Positions 27,151 through 37,480 of a DNA stretch of 64,000 nucleotides are shown piece by piece. Origin of the DNA: Pseudomonas jessenii (GTDB lineage Bacteria; Pseudomonadota; Gammaproteobacteria; Pseudomonadales; Pseudomonadaceae); NCBI RefSeq assembly GCF_002236115.1, contig NZ_NIWT01000004.1, forward strand, positions 310,001 to 374,000, read 5' to 3'. A model generated the notes under the pieces. The model worked only from the letters and a program-made list of their open reading frames with translations, did not search any database and was not told the DNA's origin. A program made the position numbers and the translations under genes. The first letter of the stretch is position 1. Each line of letters opens with the position of its first letter.

Positions 27151-28530
27151 TCAATCCAGTAAAGAAAGGGTGACGGGCGTCAGGTGATTGTCTTCGACCC
27201 GCACTTGCAGTTCGCCCTCGCCCAGTTTGGCCTTCAGGCGCTGGCCGGTATGGGTTTGCGCGGCGTTGCGGATCGCGTTGCCGCGCTCGTCCAGCAAGAT
27301 GCTGTAGCCACGGCCGAGGGTCGCCAACGGGCTGACCACATGCAGTGTCTGCATCTGGCTGTGCAACTGCAGGCGACGGCTCTTCAGCCCTTCGCGGATC
27401 GCGCGCGGCAGGCGTTCGGCCAGGCTGTCGAGGCGCTGGCGAAGCATTGCCAGTTGCCGGCCCGGATGTTGTGCAGCCAGACGGGTTTCCAGGCGGATCA
27501 AGCGTTCGCGGCGGGTGTTGAGGCTGCGCTCGAACGCGCGGCGCATGCGCATGTCCAGGTCATCCAGGCGTTGCGCTTGCTGGCGCAGGCGCTCGCCGGG
27601 ATGACGCAGGCGCCGGGAAACGCCTTCCAGGCGCAGGCGGTCGCGCATCAAGCGGTCCCGCATGCGCATCACCAGCCGTCGGTGCAGGCTTTCGACCCGA
27701 CGCACCAGGTCGCTGGAATCCGGTGCCAGCAATTCGGCGGCAGCGGAGGGGGTGGGCGCGCGTACGTCGGCCACGAAGTCGCTGATCGACACGTCGGTTT
27801 CATGGCCGACCGCGCTGACAATCGGCGTCACGCAAGCGTCTACGGCACGGGCCACGGCTTCTTCGTTGAAGCACCAGAGATCTTCCAGCGAGCCACCGCC
27901 CCGGGCCAGGATCAGTGCGTCGAAACCGCGGGCATCGGCCAGTTTCAGGGCGCGGACAATCTGCGCTGTGGCTTCGCGGCCCTGTACGGCGGTAGGGATC
28001 AGGGTCAATTGCACCTGCGGTGCACGACGGCGGAACACGCTGATGATGTCGCGGATCACCGCCCCAGTGGGCGAACTGATGATGCCGATGCGTTGCGGAT
28101 GCGCCGGCAACGGCACCTTGCGCTCGGCACTGAACAGGCCTTCGGCGCTGAGCTTTTCCTTCAAGGCATCGAAGGCCAGGCGCAGCGCGCCATCGCCAGC
28201 CGGCTCCACGGTGTCGAGGATCAGCTGATAATCACCGCGCCCCTCGAACAGCGAGACCTTGCCACGCACCTTGACCGCCAGGCCGTCTTTCAAGGCCTGG
28301 CGAACCCGTGCCGCGTTCTGCCGGAACAACGCGCAACGGACCTGGGCGCCGCTGTCCTTGAGGGTGAAATAGACGTGGCCGGAAGCCGGGCGGGCGAGGT
28401 TGGAGATTTCGCCTTCGACCCAGATGTTGCTGAACACGTCTTCAAGCAACACCCGCGCGCGGCCGTTGAGCTGGCTGACGGTCAGGACTTCGCGGTCCAG
28501 GCCGAGTCTTGCAAAGGGATCTTTAATCAT
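27151..28530 (-). CDS. xseA: XseA, exodeoxyribonuclease VII large subunit
   Basis: XseA (459 aa) with XseB degrades single-stranded DNA during mismatch repair and recombination. It has an N-terminal OB-fold (LTVSQLNGRARVLLEDVF, then WVEGEISNLARPASGHVYFTLKD), the catalytic region with GIISSPTGAVIRDI, ARGGGSLEDLWCFNEE and SAVGHETDVSISDFVAD, and a long coiled-coil C-terminus. The start is MIKDPFARLGL at 28530; the upstream extension is not family-like. Promoter region 28531-28726 holds a REP doublet and the divergent TauE start. Confidence 0.96.
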   Translation of the reverse strand: MIKDPFARLGLDREVLTVSQLNGRARVLLEDVFSNIWVEGEISNLARPASGHVYFTLKDSGAQVRCALFRQNAARVRQALKDGLAVKVRGKVSLFEGRGDYQLILDTVEPAGDGALRLAFDALKEKLSAEGLFSAERKVPLPAHPQRIGIISSPTGAVIRDIISVFRRRAPQVQLTLIPTAVQGREATAQIVRALKLADARGFDALILARGGGSLEDLWCFNEEAVARAVDACVTPIVSAVGHETDVSISDFVADVRAPTPSAAAELLAPDSSDLVRRVESLHRRLVMRMRDRLMRDRLRLEGVSRRLRHPGERLRQQAQRLDDLDMRMRRAFERSLNTRRERLIRLETRLAAQHPGRQLAMLRQRLDSLAERLPRAIREGLKSRRLQLHSQMQTLHVVSPLATLGRGYSILLDERGNAIRNAAQTHTGQRLKAKLGEGELQVRVEDNHLTPVTLSLLD

Positions 28531-28598
28531 GGGGCGCAGTTTAAAGGCATTTGCCTGGCAATCTCCACGACTGCTCACAAATCCATTGAGGGCATTTA

Positions 28599-28689
28599 TG
28601 TGGGAGCGAGCTTGCTCGCGATGGGGCCAGCAAATTCAGCATTGATGTGCCAGACAGATCGCCATCGCGAGCAAGCTCGCTCCCACAGA
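28599..28689 (+). repeat. REP doublet, left copy flanking the TauE gene
   Basis: This 91-bp doublet matches the one at 29522-29612 at 89 of 91 positions, including the whole spacer CAGCAAATTCAGCATTGATG; differences are at 28627 and 28662. Confidence 0.94.
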
Positions 28690-28726
28690 GGTAAAGTCGC
28701 CTCATGTGATCAAGGAAGATGTTCGG

Positions 28727-29494
28727 ATGAATGTGTTTGAACTGTTGAACCAATGGCCATTCGGCCCGCTGGACTGGGTGGTAATCGGTGCGGGCATCGC
28801 CCTGGCCTACATCGTGTTCGGCATCGCCGGTTTCGGCACCGCACTGGTGGCCGGGCCGATTCTGATTCTGTTCATGCCGCTGTCGAAGATCGTGCCGTTG
28901 CTGGTGTTGCTCGATTTTGTCGCGGCATTCGGCAATCTGCTGCCTTCGCGGCGCGATGTGGCGAGGCCGGAGTTGTTGCGGTTGCTGCCGTGCATGGCGG
29001 TGGGCTGCACACTTGGCGTGATATTCCTGCTGAACCTGAAATCCGACCTGTTGCTGCTGCTGATGGGGCTGTTTATTAGCGCCTATGCAATTTACAGCCT
29101 GTGGATAAAGGTCCGTCCGGCGCAGTTGTCCGCCGCGTGGGCGCTGCCGATGGGGACGGTGGGCGGAATGTTTGGCGCGTTGTTTGGCAGCGGCGGCTTT
29201 CTCTATGCGATCTATTTGAACAGCCGGTTGCCCAAGGAGGCAGCCAGGGCCACCCAGAGTGCGCTGATCAGTTGCAGTACGGTGGTGCGTTTGAGCCTGT
29301 TTGCAATCGCCGGTGTGTATGCCGATTTGCCGTTGCTGGTGCTGGCGGTTTGTCTGTTGCCGGCGATGGTGCTGGGGCTGTGGTTCGGTCGACGGCTGAC
29401 CATGCGCTTGTCCCGCGAGGCGTTTGTGCGCCTGGTGACGTGGTTGGTGCTGGCCAGTGGGATCGCGTTGATCGGACGCTATCTCAGTACCTGA
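28727..29494 (+). CDS. TauE/SafE-family sulfite/anion exporter permease
   Basis: A 255-residue integral membrane protein with about seven to eight hydrophobic helices, including IVFGIAGFGTALVAGPILIL near the N-terminus, a repeated G-rich helix GTVGGMFGALFGSGGFLYAIY in the second half and a C-terminal LVTWLVLASGIALIGRYL. These inverted-repeat helices mark the TauE/SafE (DUF81) family, which exports or imports sulfite, sulfonates or other small anions. ATG at 28727 has AAGGAAGA seven bases upstream; GTG at 28706 is less likely. It stands alone between direct REP doublets. The substrate is unknown. Confidence 0.87.
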   Translation: MNVFELLNQWPFGPLDWVVIGAGIALAYIVFGIAGFGTALVAGPILILFMPLSKIVPLLVLLDFVAAFGNLLPSRRDVARPELLRLLPCMAVGCTLGVIFLLNLKSDLLLLLMGLFISAYAIYSLWIKVRPAQLSAAWALPMGTVGGMFGALFGSGGFLYAIYLNSRLPKEAARATQSALISCSTVVRLSLFAIAGVYADLPLLVLAVCLLPAMVLGLWFGRRLTMRLSREAFVRLVTWLVLASGIALIGRYLST

Positions 29495-29521
29495 AGATTC
29501 AACTTGTGGCGAGACGCTTTG

Positions 29522-29612
29522 TGTGGGAGCGAGCTTGCTCGCGATGGGGTCAGCAAATTCAGCATTGATGTGCCAGACAGATCGTCATCGCGAGCAAGCT
29601 CGCTCCCACAGA
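29522..29612 (+). repeat. REP doublet, right copy flanking the TauE gene
   Basis: Direct repeat of 28599-28689, offset by 923 bases, with two mismatches (29550 and 29585). Recombination between the copies would remove the TauE gene cleanly. Confidence 0.94.
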
Positions 29613-29635
29613 AGAGCCCCCCCAATGCAAGCTGT

Positions 29636-30043
29636 TCAGTCGTTGTACTGGCTCAACAAACGCTCCAGTCGCGCACTGAGGCGGCGTTTGATTTCGGTCT
29701 CGATGTGCGGGGCGAAATCGTCGATCACGTCTTGCATGATCAATTGCGCGGCGGCGCGCAATTCGCTGTCCAGGTGCAGCAAGTCATCCGGGTTCTTGCT
29801 GGGGGCGGGCGCCGACGTTGCCGCGGTGACGGGTTCAACGATCGGGGCAGGCGTTGTCGGTACGACGGGTGGCGAAGGTTCGCTCACGGCGTCGAACAAC
29901 ATGGGAATCTGTTCCTGATCACCTTCCTCGACCGTGTCGGTCAGCAGAGGCGGTTGCAGGTTGTCATCGCCGAGCAATTGGCGGATCGACTCAAGGTCGT
30001 CCAGCAGGTGCGCGGACTGTTGCAGCGGTTTTGGAGTGTCCAT
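29636..30043 (-). CDS. Hypothetical protein downstream of holC
   Basis: A 135-residue acidic protein with no recognised domain. The N-terminal part (DTPKPLQQSAHLLDDLESIRQLL) is likely helical, the middle (about residues 50-85) is Pro/Ala/Thr-rich and probably disordered, and the C-terminus (DSELRAAAQLIMQDVIDDFAPHIETEIKRRL) is a predicted amphipathic helix. It follows holC by 8 bases in the same direction; a similar gene lies between holC and valS in P. aeruginosa (PA3833 position, from memory). valS itself is not present next to it here. Confidence 0.8.
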   Translation of the reverse strand: MDTPKPLQQSAHLLDDLESIRQLLGDDNLQPPLLTDTVEEGDQEQIPMLFDAVSEPSPPVVPTTPAPIVEPVTAATSAPAPSKNPDDLLHLDSELRAAAQLIMQDVIDDFAPHIETEIKRRLSARLERLLSQYND

Positions 30044-30051
30044 TGGAAGGC

Positions 30052-30480
30052 TCAGAGTCGCTGTAAACGGTGATCTTGCAGAGGATAGCCCTGTTCGCGG
30101 TAGAAACGGAAACTCTCCCGCGCGGCCGCTCTGATCGTCGGATCCTCCACCACCACTTCCGCCACCCGGGCGAACCTGTTGGCGAAGACCGGGACTTTCA
30201 GGTCGAGATTGACCAGCAAATCCTGATGTTGACCGCAGTCATCGCCCAACCCCAGGACAATCAAACCCTCAGGCTCGGTGTCGGCGGGGCCGTGGGGCAC
30301 GAAGCTTTCGCCCTTGAACGCCCACAGCCGCGCATCGAGATCGTCACGCTGGGCCGCGTCGCTGCAATGCAGGTAGATGCGGTGGCCCATGCGCCAGGCT
30401 TTCTCGGTGAGCTTGCAGGCAAAGTCCAGGCGTGCCGAAGGATCGGCGCTGGGCAGGATATAGAAGTCGACTTTGGTCAT
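30052..30480 (-). CDS. holC: HolC, DNA polymerase III chi subunit
   Basis: The chi subunit (142 aa) links the clamp loader to single-strand binding protein SSB. The sequence begins TKVDFYILPSADPSARLDFAC and contains the family blocks KAWRMGHRIYLHCSD, LDARLWAFKGESFVPH and VFANRFARVAEVVVED. The order pepA-holC is conserved in gamma-proteobacteria. Gap to pepA is 60 bases. Confidence is high because several conserved blocks and the neighbourhood agree. Confidence 0.94.
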   Translation of the reverse strand: MTKVDFYILPSADPSARLDFACKLTEKAWRMGHRIYLHCSDAAQRDDLDARLWAFKGESFVPHGPADTEPEGLIVLGLGDDCGQHQDLLVNLDLKVPVFANRFARVAEVVVEDPTIRAAARESFRFYREQGYPLQDHRLQRL

Positions 30481-30540
30481 TGCGGTTCCAGAGCGGCAAG
30501 CGGCGTCACCGGGAAGTGACGCCGCCGCCCATCAACGGTT

Positions 30541-32076
<1,536 letters not shown>

Positions 32077-32182
32077 TTATGTGCGTCGATTGCTTATAAA
32101 TAGAAAGGCGCCAGGATCGACCGGCGACAAAGGCCGCAGTTTGAACCTCGCTACCGGCGGCTGACAACCCTCGACCGCACGA

Positions 32183-32284
32183 ATGTAGGAGCGAGCCTGC
32201 TCGCGAAGAACCCAAGATTGACGCAGGGTGTCAGGCTCCCCGCGTTATCGTTGACGACCATCGCGAGCAGGCTCGCTCCTACAA
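32183..32284 (+). repeat. REP doublet between pepA and lptF
   Basis: Long-spacer type: TGTAGGAGCGAGCCTGCTCG and its inverse, with CCGCGTTATCGTTGACGACC in the interior, nearly the same as the copy at 3761. Confidence 0.93.
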
Positions 32285-32302
32285 GGGGGGATGCATTGCG
32301 CA

Positions 32303-32331
32303 GTGACAGGCGCATCCAATCACAGGATAAT
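32303..32331 (+). promoter_or_regulatory. Sigma-70 promoter of lptFG
   Basis: GTGACA (32303-32308) and GATAAT (32326-32331) are separated by exactly 17 bases, each differing by one base from consensus. It is about 93 bases before the lptF start and directly follows the REP doublet. Confidence 0.78.
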
Positions 32332-32423
32332 GCGCCATCTTTTTTCGGCGGCTCTGCCTTGCGGGCTGTCCGATACGTTTGCTTGTTCGGCCGCCTTAGC
32401 CTGACAACCCTGGAGTGTCTGGT

Positions 32424-33542
32424 TTGATCGTCTTCCGTTATCTATCCCGCGAAGTCCTGTTGACCTTGAGCGCCGTCAGTGCCGTGCTGCTGGTCATCAT
32501 CATGAGCGGTCGCTTCATCAAATACCTCGCCCAGGCGGCTTCGGGCCTGCTGGATCCGGGGTCGTTGTTCCTGATCATGGGCTATCGCCTGCCGGGCTTC
32601 CTCCAGCTGATCCTGCCGCTGGGGCTGTTTCTCGGGATCCTGTTGTCCTACGGTCGCCTGTACCTCGAAAGCGAAATGACCGTGCTCTCGGCCACGGGCA
32701 TGAGCCAGCAGCGGCTGTTTTGCATGACGCTGTTCCCGGCCACCCTGGTTGCGCTCGTCGTGGCGTGGCTGAGCCTGAGCCTGGCGCCACAGGGGGCCAA
32801 TCAGTTTCAGTTGCTGCTGAACAAGCAGGATGCCCTGACCGAATTCGATACCCTGGAGCCAGGGCGTTTCCAGGCTTTGCGCGACGGCACCCGGGTCACC
32901 TACACCGAGAGCATGTCCGATGACCGCGTCAATCTGGGTGGTGTGTTCATCTCGCAAAAAAACATCAGTTCCAATAACAAGGATCGCGGGATTTCTGTGC
33001 TGGTGGCGGAAAAGGGGCGCCAGGAAATTCGTCCGGACGGCAACCGCTACCTGATTCTTGATAACGGCTATCGCTATGACGGTAGTCCGGGGCAGGCCGA
33101 CTACCGGGCGATCAAGTATGACGAGTACGGTGTGTTGCTGCCAAAACCGGAAGTCAGTGACGAAGTCACCGACCGTGACGCAATGCCGACCCGTACATTG
33201 ATCGGCAGTGACGACATTCGCATGCGCGCCGAGCTGCAATGGCGCATGTCTCTGCCGTTGCTGGTGTTCATCGTGACCTTGATGGCGGTGCCGCTGTCAC
33301 GGGTCAACCCGCGTCAGGGCCGATTCCTCAAGTTACTGCCGGCGATTCTTCTTTATATGGCTTACCTGAGCATTCTGATTGCCGCCCGCGGGGCCCTCGA
33401 CAAGGGCAAGATCCCTGCGGTGTTTGGCTTGTGGTGGGTGCACGGGATTTTCCTGTCCATCGGCCTGGGCTTGCTCTACTGGGAACCCTTGAGCTTGAAG
33501 AGGGCGAGTCGCCGCAGCGCGCTGGAGGTGGCCCGTGGTTAA
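32424..33542 (+). CDS. lptF: LptF, LPS export permease subunit
   Basis: LptF (372 aa) with LptG and LptB2 extracts lipopolysaccharide from the inner membrane. It has the YjgP/YjgQ layout: three N-terminal helices (IVFRYLSREVLLTLSAVSAVL; LFLIMGYRLPGFLQLILPLGL), a periplasmic beta-jellyroll (about residues 125-260), and three C-terminal helices. The start is TTG at 32424 with GGAG eight bases upstream; GTG at 32415 overlaps that Shine-Dalgarno. Its 3' end overlaps lptG by 8 bases. Confidence 0.94.
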   Translation: MIVFRYLSREVLLTLSAVSAVLLVIIMSGRFIKYLAQAASGLLDPGSLFLIMGYRLPGFLQLILPLGLFLGILLSYGRLYLESEMTVLSATGMSQQRLFCMTLFPATLVALVVAWLSLSLAPQGANQFQLLLNKQDALTEFDTLEPGRFQALRDGTRVTYTESMSDDRVNLGGVFISQKNISSNNKDRGISVLVAEKGRQEIRPDGNRYLILDNGYRYDGSPGQADYRAIKYDEYGVLLPKPEVSDEVTDRDAMPTRTLIGSDDIRMRAELQWRMSLPLLVFIVTLMAVPLSRVNPRQGRFLKLLPAILLYMAYLSILIAARGALDKGKIPAVFGLWWVHGIFLSIGLGLLYWEPLSLKRASRRSALEVARG

Positions 33543-34596
33543 GCTTGATCGCTACATTGGTAGCAGTGTGTTCATGGCGATCCTGGCGGTGCTCGGGATC
33601 ATTCTTGGTCTGGCGACACTGTTTGCCTTCATCGACGAGATGGGGGAAATCAGCGATACCTACACCCTGGTCGATGTGCTGAGTTATGTGTTGTTGACCG
33701 CTCCGCGCCGGATGTACGAAATGCTGCCGATGGCTGCGCTGATCGGCTGCCTGATCGGTCTGGGGAGCCTGGCCAGCAACAGTGAGCTGACCATCATGCG
33801 CGCCGCCGGTGTGTCGATCGGCCGGATCGTCTGGGCGGTCATGAAGCCGATGCTGGTATTGATGCTGGCCGGCGTGCTGGTCGGCGAGTACGTCGCTCCG
33901 CCCGCTGAAACCGCCGCGCAGGCCAATCGCTCGCTGGCCCAGGGCAGCGGTGATGCGCAAAGCGCCAGGCACGGCTTGTGGCACCGCCAGGGCGATGAGT
34001 TCATTCACGTCAACTCGGTACAACCCAACGGCATCCTGTATGGCGTGACCCGTTATCGCTTCGACAAAGAGCGGCACATGCTGTCGGCGAGTTTCGCCAA
34101 GCGTGCCAACTTCGAAAACGATCACTGGCAGTTGTCGGATGTCACGACCACGCTGTTCCACGAGCGCAGCACCGAAGTGGTTTCGACCCCGCAAGAGCGC
34201 TGGGACGTTGCGTTGAGTCCGCAGTTGCTGAACACCGTGATCATGGTGCCCGAGTCGCTGTCGATCAGTGGCCTGTGGAGTTACATCCACTATCTGGCGG
34301 ACCAGGGGCTGAACAATGGCCGCTACTGGCTGGCATTTTGGGTCAAGGTGTTGCAGCCGCTGGTGACTGCTGCTCTGGTGTTGATGGCGATTTCCTTCAT
34401 CTTTGGTCCGCTGCGCTCGGTGACCCTGGGTCAACGGGTGTTCACCGGCGTGCTGGTGGGCTTCACCTTCCGCATCGTTCAGGATCTGCTGGGGCCTTCG
34501 AGCCAGGTGTTCGGCTTCCCGCCGTTGCTTTCGGTGCTGGTGCCGGCGGGTGTTTGTGCCGTGGCGGGACTCTGGCTGTTGCGTCGAGCTGGCTGA
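33535..34596 (+). CDS. lptG: LptG, LPS export permease subunit
   Basis: LptG (353 aa) is the partner of LptF with the same fold: helices near residues 12-30, 60-80 and 100-120, a periplasmic jellyroll, and three C-terminal helices (for example LVTAALVLMAISFIFGPLRSV). It begins at GTG 33535 within the end of lptF. A terminator follows at 34628. Directly after this comes the lepA promoter, whereas lepA in other Pseudomonas usually follows mucD. Confidence 0.94.
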   Translation: MVKLDRYIGSSVFMAILAVLGIILGLATLFAFIDEMGEISDTYTLVDVLSYVLLTAPRRMYEMLPMAALIGCLIGLGSLASNSELTIMRAAGVSIGRIVWAVMKPMLVLMLAGVLVGEYVAPPAETAAQANRSLAQGSGDAQSARHGLWHRQGDEFIHVNSVQPNGILYGVTRYRFDKERHMLSASFAKRANFENDHWQLSDVTTTLFHERSTEVVSTPQERWDVALSPQLLNTVIMVPESLSISGLWSYIHYLADQGLNNGRYWLAFWVKVLQPLVTAALVLMAISFIFGPLRSVTLGQRVFTGVLVGFTFRIVQDLLGPSSQVFGFPPLLSVLVPAGVCAVAGLWLLRRAG

Positions 34597-34627
34597 TGGC
34601 GGGCATTTTCCGACCGCTTTGACGTTA

Positions 34628-34663
34628 AAAAACGCCCTTGTCGCAAGACCGGGGCGTTTTTGT
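34628..34663 (+). terminator. Terminator after lptG
   Basis: AAAACGCCC and GGGGCGTTTT arms around TTGTCGCAAGACC, with T residues after. One G-T type imperfection in the stem. Confidence 0.82.
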
Positions 34664-34685
34664 AGGCGCCGTCTGACCTGCGAAC

Positions 34686-34715
34686 GTGACGCTTGCGCCG
34701 TGGATCAGGTACAAT
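34686..34715 (+). promoter_or_regulatory. Promoter of lepA
   Basis: GTGACG (34686-34691) and TACAAT (34710-34715) with an 18-base spacer, about 50 bases before the lepA GTG. The -10 is one base from consensus. Confidence 0.65.
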
Positions 34716-34767
34716 TCCCGGCTATTTTTCGGCGGGCTATGCCTGCAGCCTTTTTGAGTGTTGATCC

Positions 34768-36567
34768 GTGAGTGATTTGAGTCATATCCGCAATTTCTCC
34801 ATCATCGCCCACATTGACCATGGCAAGTCGACGCTGGCCGATCGCTTCATCCAGATGTGTGGCGGCCTCGCCGAGCGCGAAATGGAAGCCCAGGTCCTGG
34901 ACTCCATGGACCTCGAGCGTGAACGCGGGATCACCATCAAGGCGCACAGCGTCACCCTGTATTACAAGGCTCGCGACGGTATCAACTACCAGCTGAACTT
35001 CATTGATACCCCCGGCCACGTTGACTTCACCTATGAGGTGAGCCGTTCGCTGGCTGCCTGTGAAGGCGCGCTGTTGGTGGTCGATGCCGGTCAAGGCGTT
35101 GAAGCACAGTCGGTTGCCAACTGCTACACGGCCATCGAGCAGGGCCTGGAAGTGATGCCGGTGCTGAACAAGATCGACCTGCCACAGGCCGATCCGGACC
35201 GTGTTAAAGAAGAAATCGAAAAAATCATCGGCATCGATGCCACCGATGCGGTCGAGTGTTCGGCCAAGACCGGCCTGGGCGTCGACGAAGTGCTCGAGCG
35301 CCTGGTCGCCACCATTCCTGCACCGACCGGCAACTACGAAGATCCGCTGCAAGCGTTGATCATCGACTCCTGGTTCGACAACTACCTGGGTGTTGTTTCC
35401 CTGGTACGCGTGCGCCACGGTCGTGTGAAGAAGGGCGACAAGATCCTGGTCAAGTCCACCGGCAAGATCCACCTGGTAGACAGCGTCGGTGTATTCAACC
35501 CGAAGCACACCCCTACCGCTGACCTCAAGGCCGGTGAAGTGGGCTTCATCATCGCCAGCATCAAGGACATTCACGGTGCGCCAGTGGGCGACACCCTGAC
35601 CTTGAGCTCGACGCCGGACGTTGATGTACTGCCAGGCTTCAAACGTATTCAGCCGCAGGTTTACGCCGGTCTGTTCCCGGTCAGCTCCGACGACTTCGAA
35701 GATTTCCGCGAAGCGCTGCAAAAGCTCACCCTGAACGACTCGTCGCTGCAATACACGCCGGAAAGCTCTGACGCACTGGGCTTCGGCTTCCGTTGCGGCT
35801 TCCTCGGCATGCTGCACATGGAAATCATCCAGGAGCGCCTGGAGCGCGAGTACAACCTGGACTTGATCACCACTGCGCCGACGGTAATCTTCGAGCTGCT
35901 GCTCAAGACCGGCGAGACGATCTACGTCGATAACCCGTCGAAGCTCCCGGACCTGTCCTCGATCGAAGACATGCGTGAGCCGATCGTGCGGGCCAATATT
36001 CTTGTGCCGCAAGAGCACCTGGGCAACGTCATTACCCTGTGCATCGAAAAACGTGGTGTGCAGGTTGACATGCTGTTCCTCGGCTCCCAGGTACAAGTGA
36101 CCTACGACCTGCCGATGAACGAAGTGGTGCTGGACTTCTTCGACCGCCTGAAATCCACCAGCCGCGGCTATGCTTCGCTGGACTACCATTTCGATCGTTA
36201 TCAATCGGCTAGCCTGGTGAAACTGGACGTGCTGATCAACGGTGACAAGGTCGACGCTCTGGCGCTGATCGTGCACCGTGACAACTCGCACTACAAAGGT
36301 CGCCAGTTGACCGAGAAGATGAAAGAACTGATTCCGCGGCAGATGTTCGACGTGGCAATCCAGGCCGCCATTGGCGGGCAGATTGTGGCGCGGACAACCG
36401 TCAAGGCGCTCAGAAAGAACGTATTGGCCAAATGCTACGGTGGTGACGTCAGCCGTAAGAAGAAACTGCTGGAGAAGCAAAAGGCCGGTAAGAAACGCAT
36501 GAAGCAGGTCGGCAACGTGGAGATTCCACAGGAAGCCTTCCTTGCAGTGCTCAGGTTGGATAGTTAG
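34768..36567 (+). CDS. lepA: LepA (EF4), ribosome-associated GTPase
   Basis: LepA (599 aa) is a translation GTPase that acts in 30S assembly and initiation and under ionic stress. The G domain shows [14 protein letters not shown] (P-loop, residues 13-26), [21 protein letters not shown] and [10 protein letters not shown]. The LepA-specific C-terminal domain ends [21 protein letters not shown]. Start is GTG ([11 protein letters not shown]). It is followed by lepB after 5 bases, the classical lepA-lepB pair. Confidence 0.97.
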   Translation: MSDLSHIRNFSIIAHIDHGKSTLADRFIQMCGGLAEREMEAQVLDSMDLERERGITIKAHSVTLYYKARDGINYQLNFIDTPGHVDFTYEVSRSLAACEGALLVVDAGQGVEAQSVANCYTAIEQGLEVMPVLNKIDLPQADPDRVKEEIEKIIGIDATDAVECSAKTGLGVDEVLERLVATIPAPTGNYEDPLQALIIDSWFDNYLGVVSLVRVRHGRVKKGDKILVKSTGKIHLVDSVGVFNPKHTPTADLKAGEVGFIIASIKDIHGAPVGDTLTLSSTPDVDVLPGFKRIQPQVYAGLFPVSSDDFEDFREALQKLTLNDSSLQYTPESSDALGFGFRCGFLGMLHMEIIQERLEREYNLDLITTAPTVIFELLLKTGETIYVDNPSKLPDLSSIEDMREPIVRANILVPQEHLGNVITLCIEKRGVQVDMLFLGSQVQVTYDLPMNEVVLDFFDRLKSTSRGYASLDYHFDRYQSASLVKLDVLINGDKVDALALIVHRDNSHYKGRQLTEKMKELIPRQMFDVAIQAAIGGQIVARTTVKALRKNVLAKCYGGDVSRKKKLLEKQKAGKKRMKQVGNVEIPQEAFLAVLRLDS

Positions 36568-36572
36568 GTCCT

Positions 36573-37427
36573 ATGTCGCTAAATTTCCCGCTGTTGCTGG
36601 TCATTGCCGTGTTCGTCTGCGGCCTGTTGGCGTTGCTCGATCTGTTGATCCTGGCCCCGCGTCGGCGTGCCGCCATCGCTTCCTATCAGGGCAGCGTCAG
36701 CCAGCCTGACATGGTCGTGGTCGAGAAGCTGAACAAAGAGCCGCTGCTGGTTGAATACGGCAAGTCGTTCTTCCCGGTGTTGTTCATCGTGCTGGTGCTG
36801 CGTTCGTTCCTGGTGGAACCGTTCCAGATTCCTTCCGGTTCGATGAAGCCAACCCTGGATGTCGGCGACTTCATCCTGGTGAGCAAGTTTTCCTACGGGA
36901 TCCGCTTGCCGGTGATCGACAAGAAAGTCATCGAAGTCGGTGATCCGCAGCGCGGCGATGTGATGGTGTTCCGCTACCCGAGCGACCCGAACGTCAACTA
37001 CATCAAGCGTGTGGTTGGTTTGCCGGGCGACACGGTTCGCTACACCGCCGACAAGCGCCTGTTCGTCAACGGTCAATCGATTGCCGAGCAACTGGTCGGC
37101 TCCGAGCCGGGCACGCTGGGCAGCGCTGAGCTCTACAAGGAAAAACTCGGTGTGGCCGAGCACATGATCCGCAAGGAAATGAGCCGCTACCGCGCAATGC
37201 CGGACCATTCGTGGACCGTGCCGGCCGGGCACTACTTCATGATGGGCGACAACCGCGACAACTCGAACGACAGTCGCTACTGGGATGATCCGAACATTCC
37301 CAAGGATCTGCTGGGCATGGTTCCCGACAAGAATATCGTCGGCAAGGCCTTTGCGGTCTGGATGAGCTGGCCGGAACCCAAACTCAGCCACCTGCCGAAT
37401 TTCTCGCGGGTTGGCCTGATCAAGTAA
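36573..37427 (+). CDS. lepB: LepB, signal peptidase I
   Basis: LepB (284 aa) removes signal peptides from exported proteins. Two N-terminal membrane helices (about residues 4-28 and 62-80) precede the catalytic domain. The catalytic serine is S90 in IPSGSMKPTL and the lysine is K145 in YIKRVVGLPGD; GDNRDNSNDSR is the C-terminal signature. The residue numbers equal those of E. coli. It is translated from ATG at 36573. A perfect 9-bp stem follows the stop. Confidence 0.97.
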   Translation: MSLNFPLLLVIAVFVCGLLALLDLLILAPRRRAAIASYQGSVSQPDMVVVEKLNKEPLLVEYGKSFFPVLFIVLVLRSFLVEPFQIPSGSMKPTLDVGDFILVSKFSYGIRLPVIDKKVIEVGDPQRGDVMVFRYPSDPNVNYIKRVVGLPGDTVRYTADKRLFVNGQSIAEQLVGSEPGTLGSAELYKEKLGVAEHMIRKEMSRYRAMPDHSWTVPAGHYFMMGDNRDNSNDSRYWDDPNIPKDLLGMVPDKNIVGKAFAVWMSWPEPKLSHLPNFSRVGLIK

Positions 37428-37434
37428 TCAGACA

Positions 37435-37467
37435 CGGCGCTGTTGAACACAGCGCCGAATGCATTTC
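37435..37467 (+). terminator. Perfect stem-loop after lepB (terminator or processing site)
   Basis: CGGCGCTGT and ACAGCGCCG enclose TGAAC. Only a short ATTT follows, so termination would be weak. Lying in the leader of rnc, it could alternatively be an RNase III or mRNA-stability element; this is inference from position alone. Confidence 0.5.
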
Positions 37468-37480
37468 TGGAGCCGGCACA

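Noticed and set aside
28599..29612. Composite transposon carrying the TauE gene
   Set aside because: The flanking repeats are REP doublets without terminal inverted repeats of an IS, no transposase is present, and no target duplication was seen. Retained only as a possible recombination unit.
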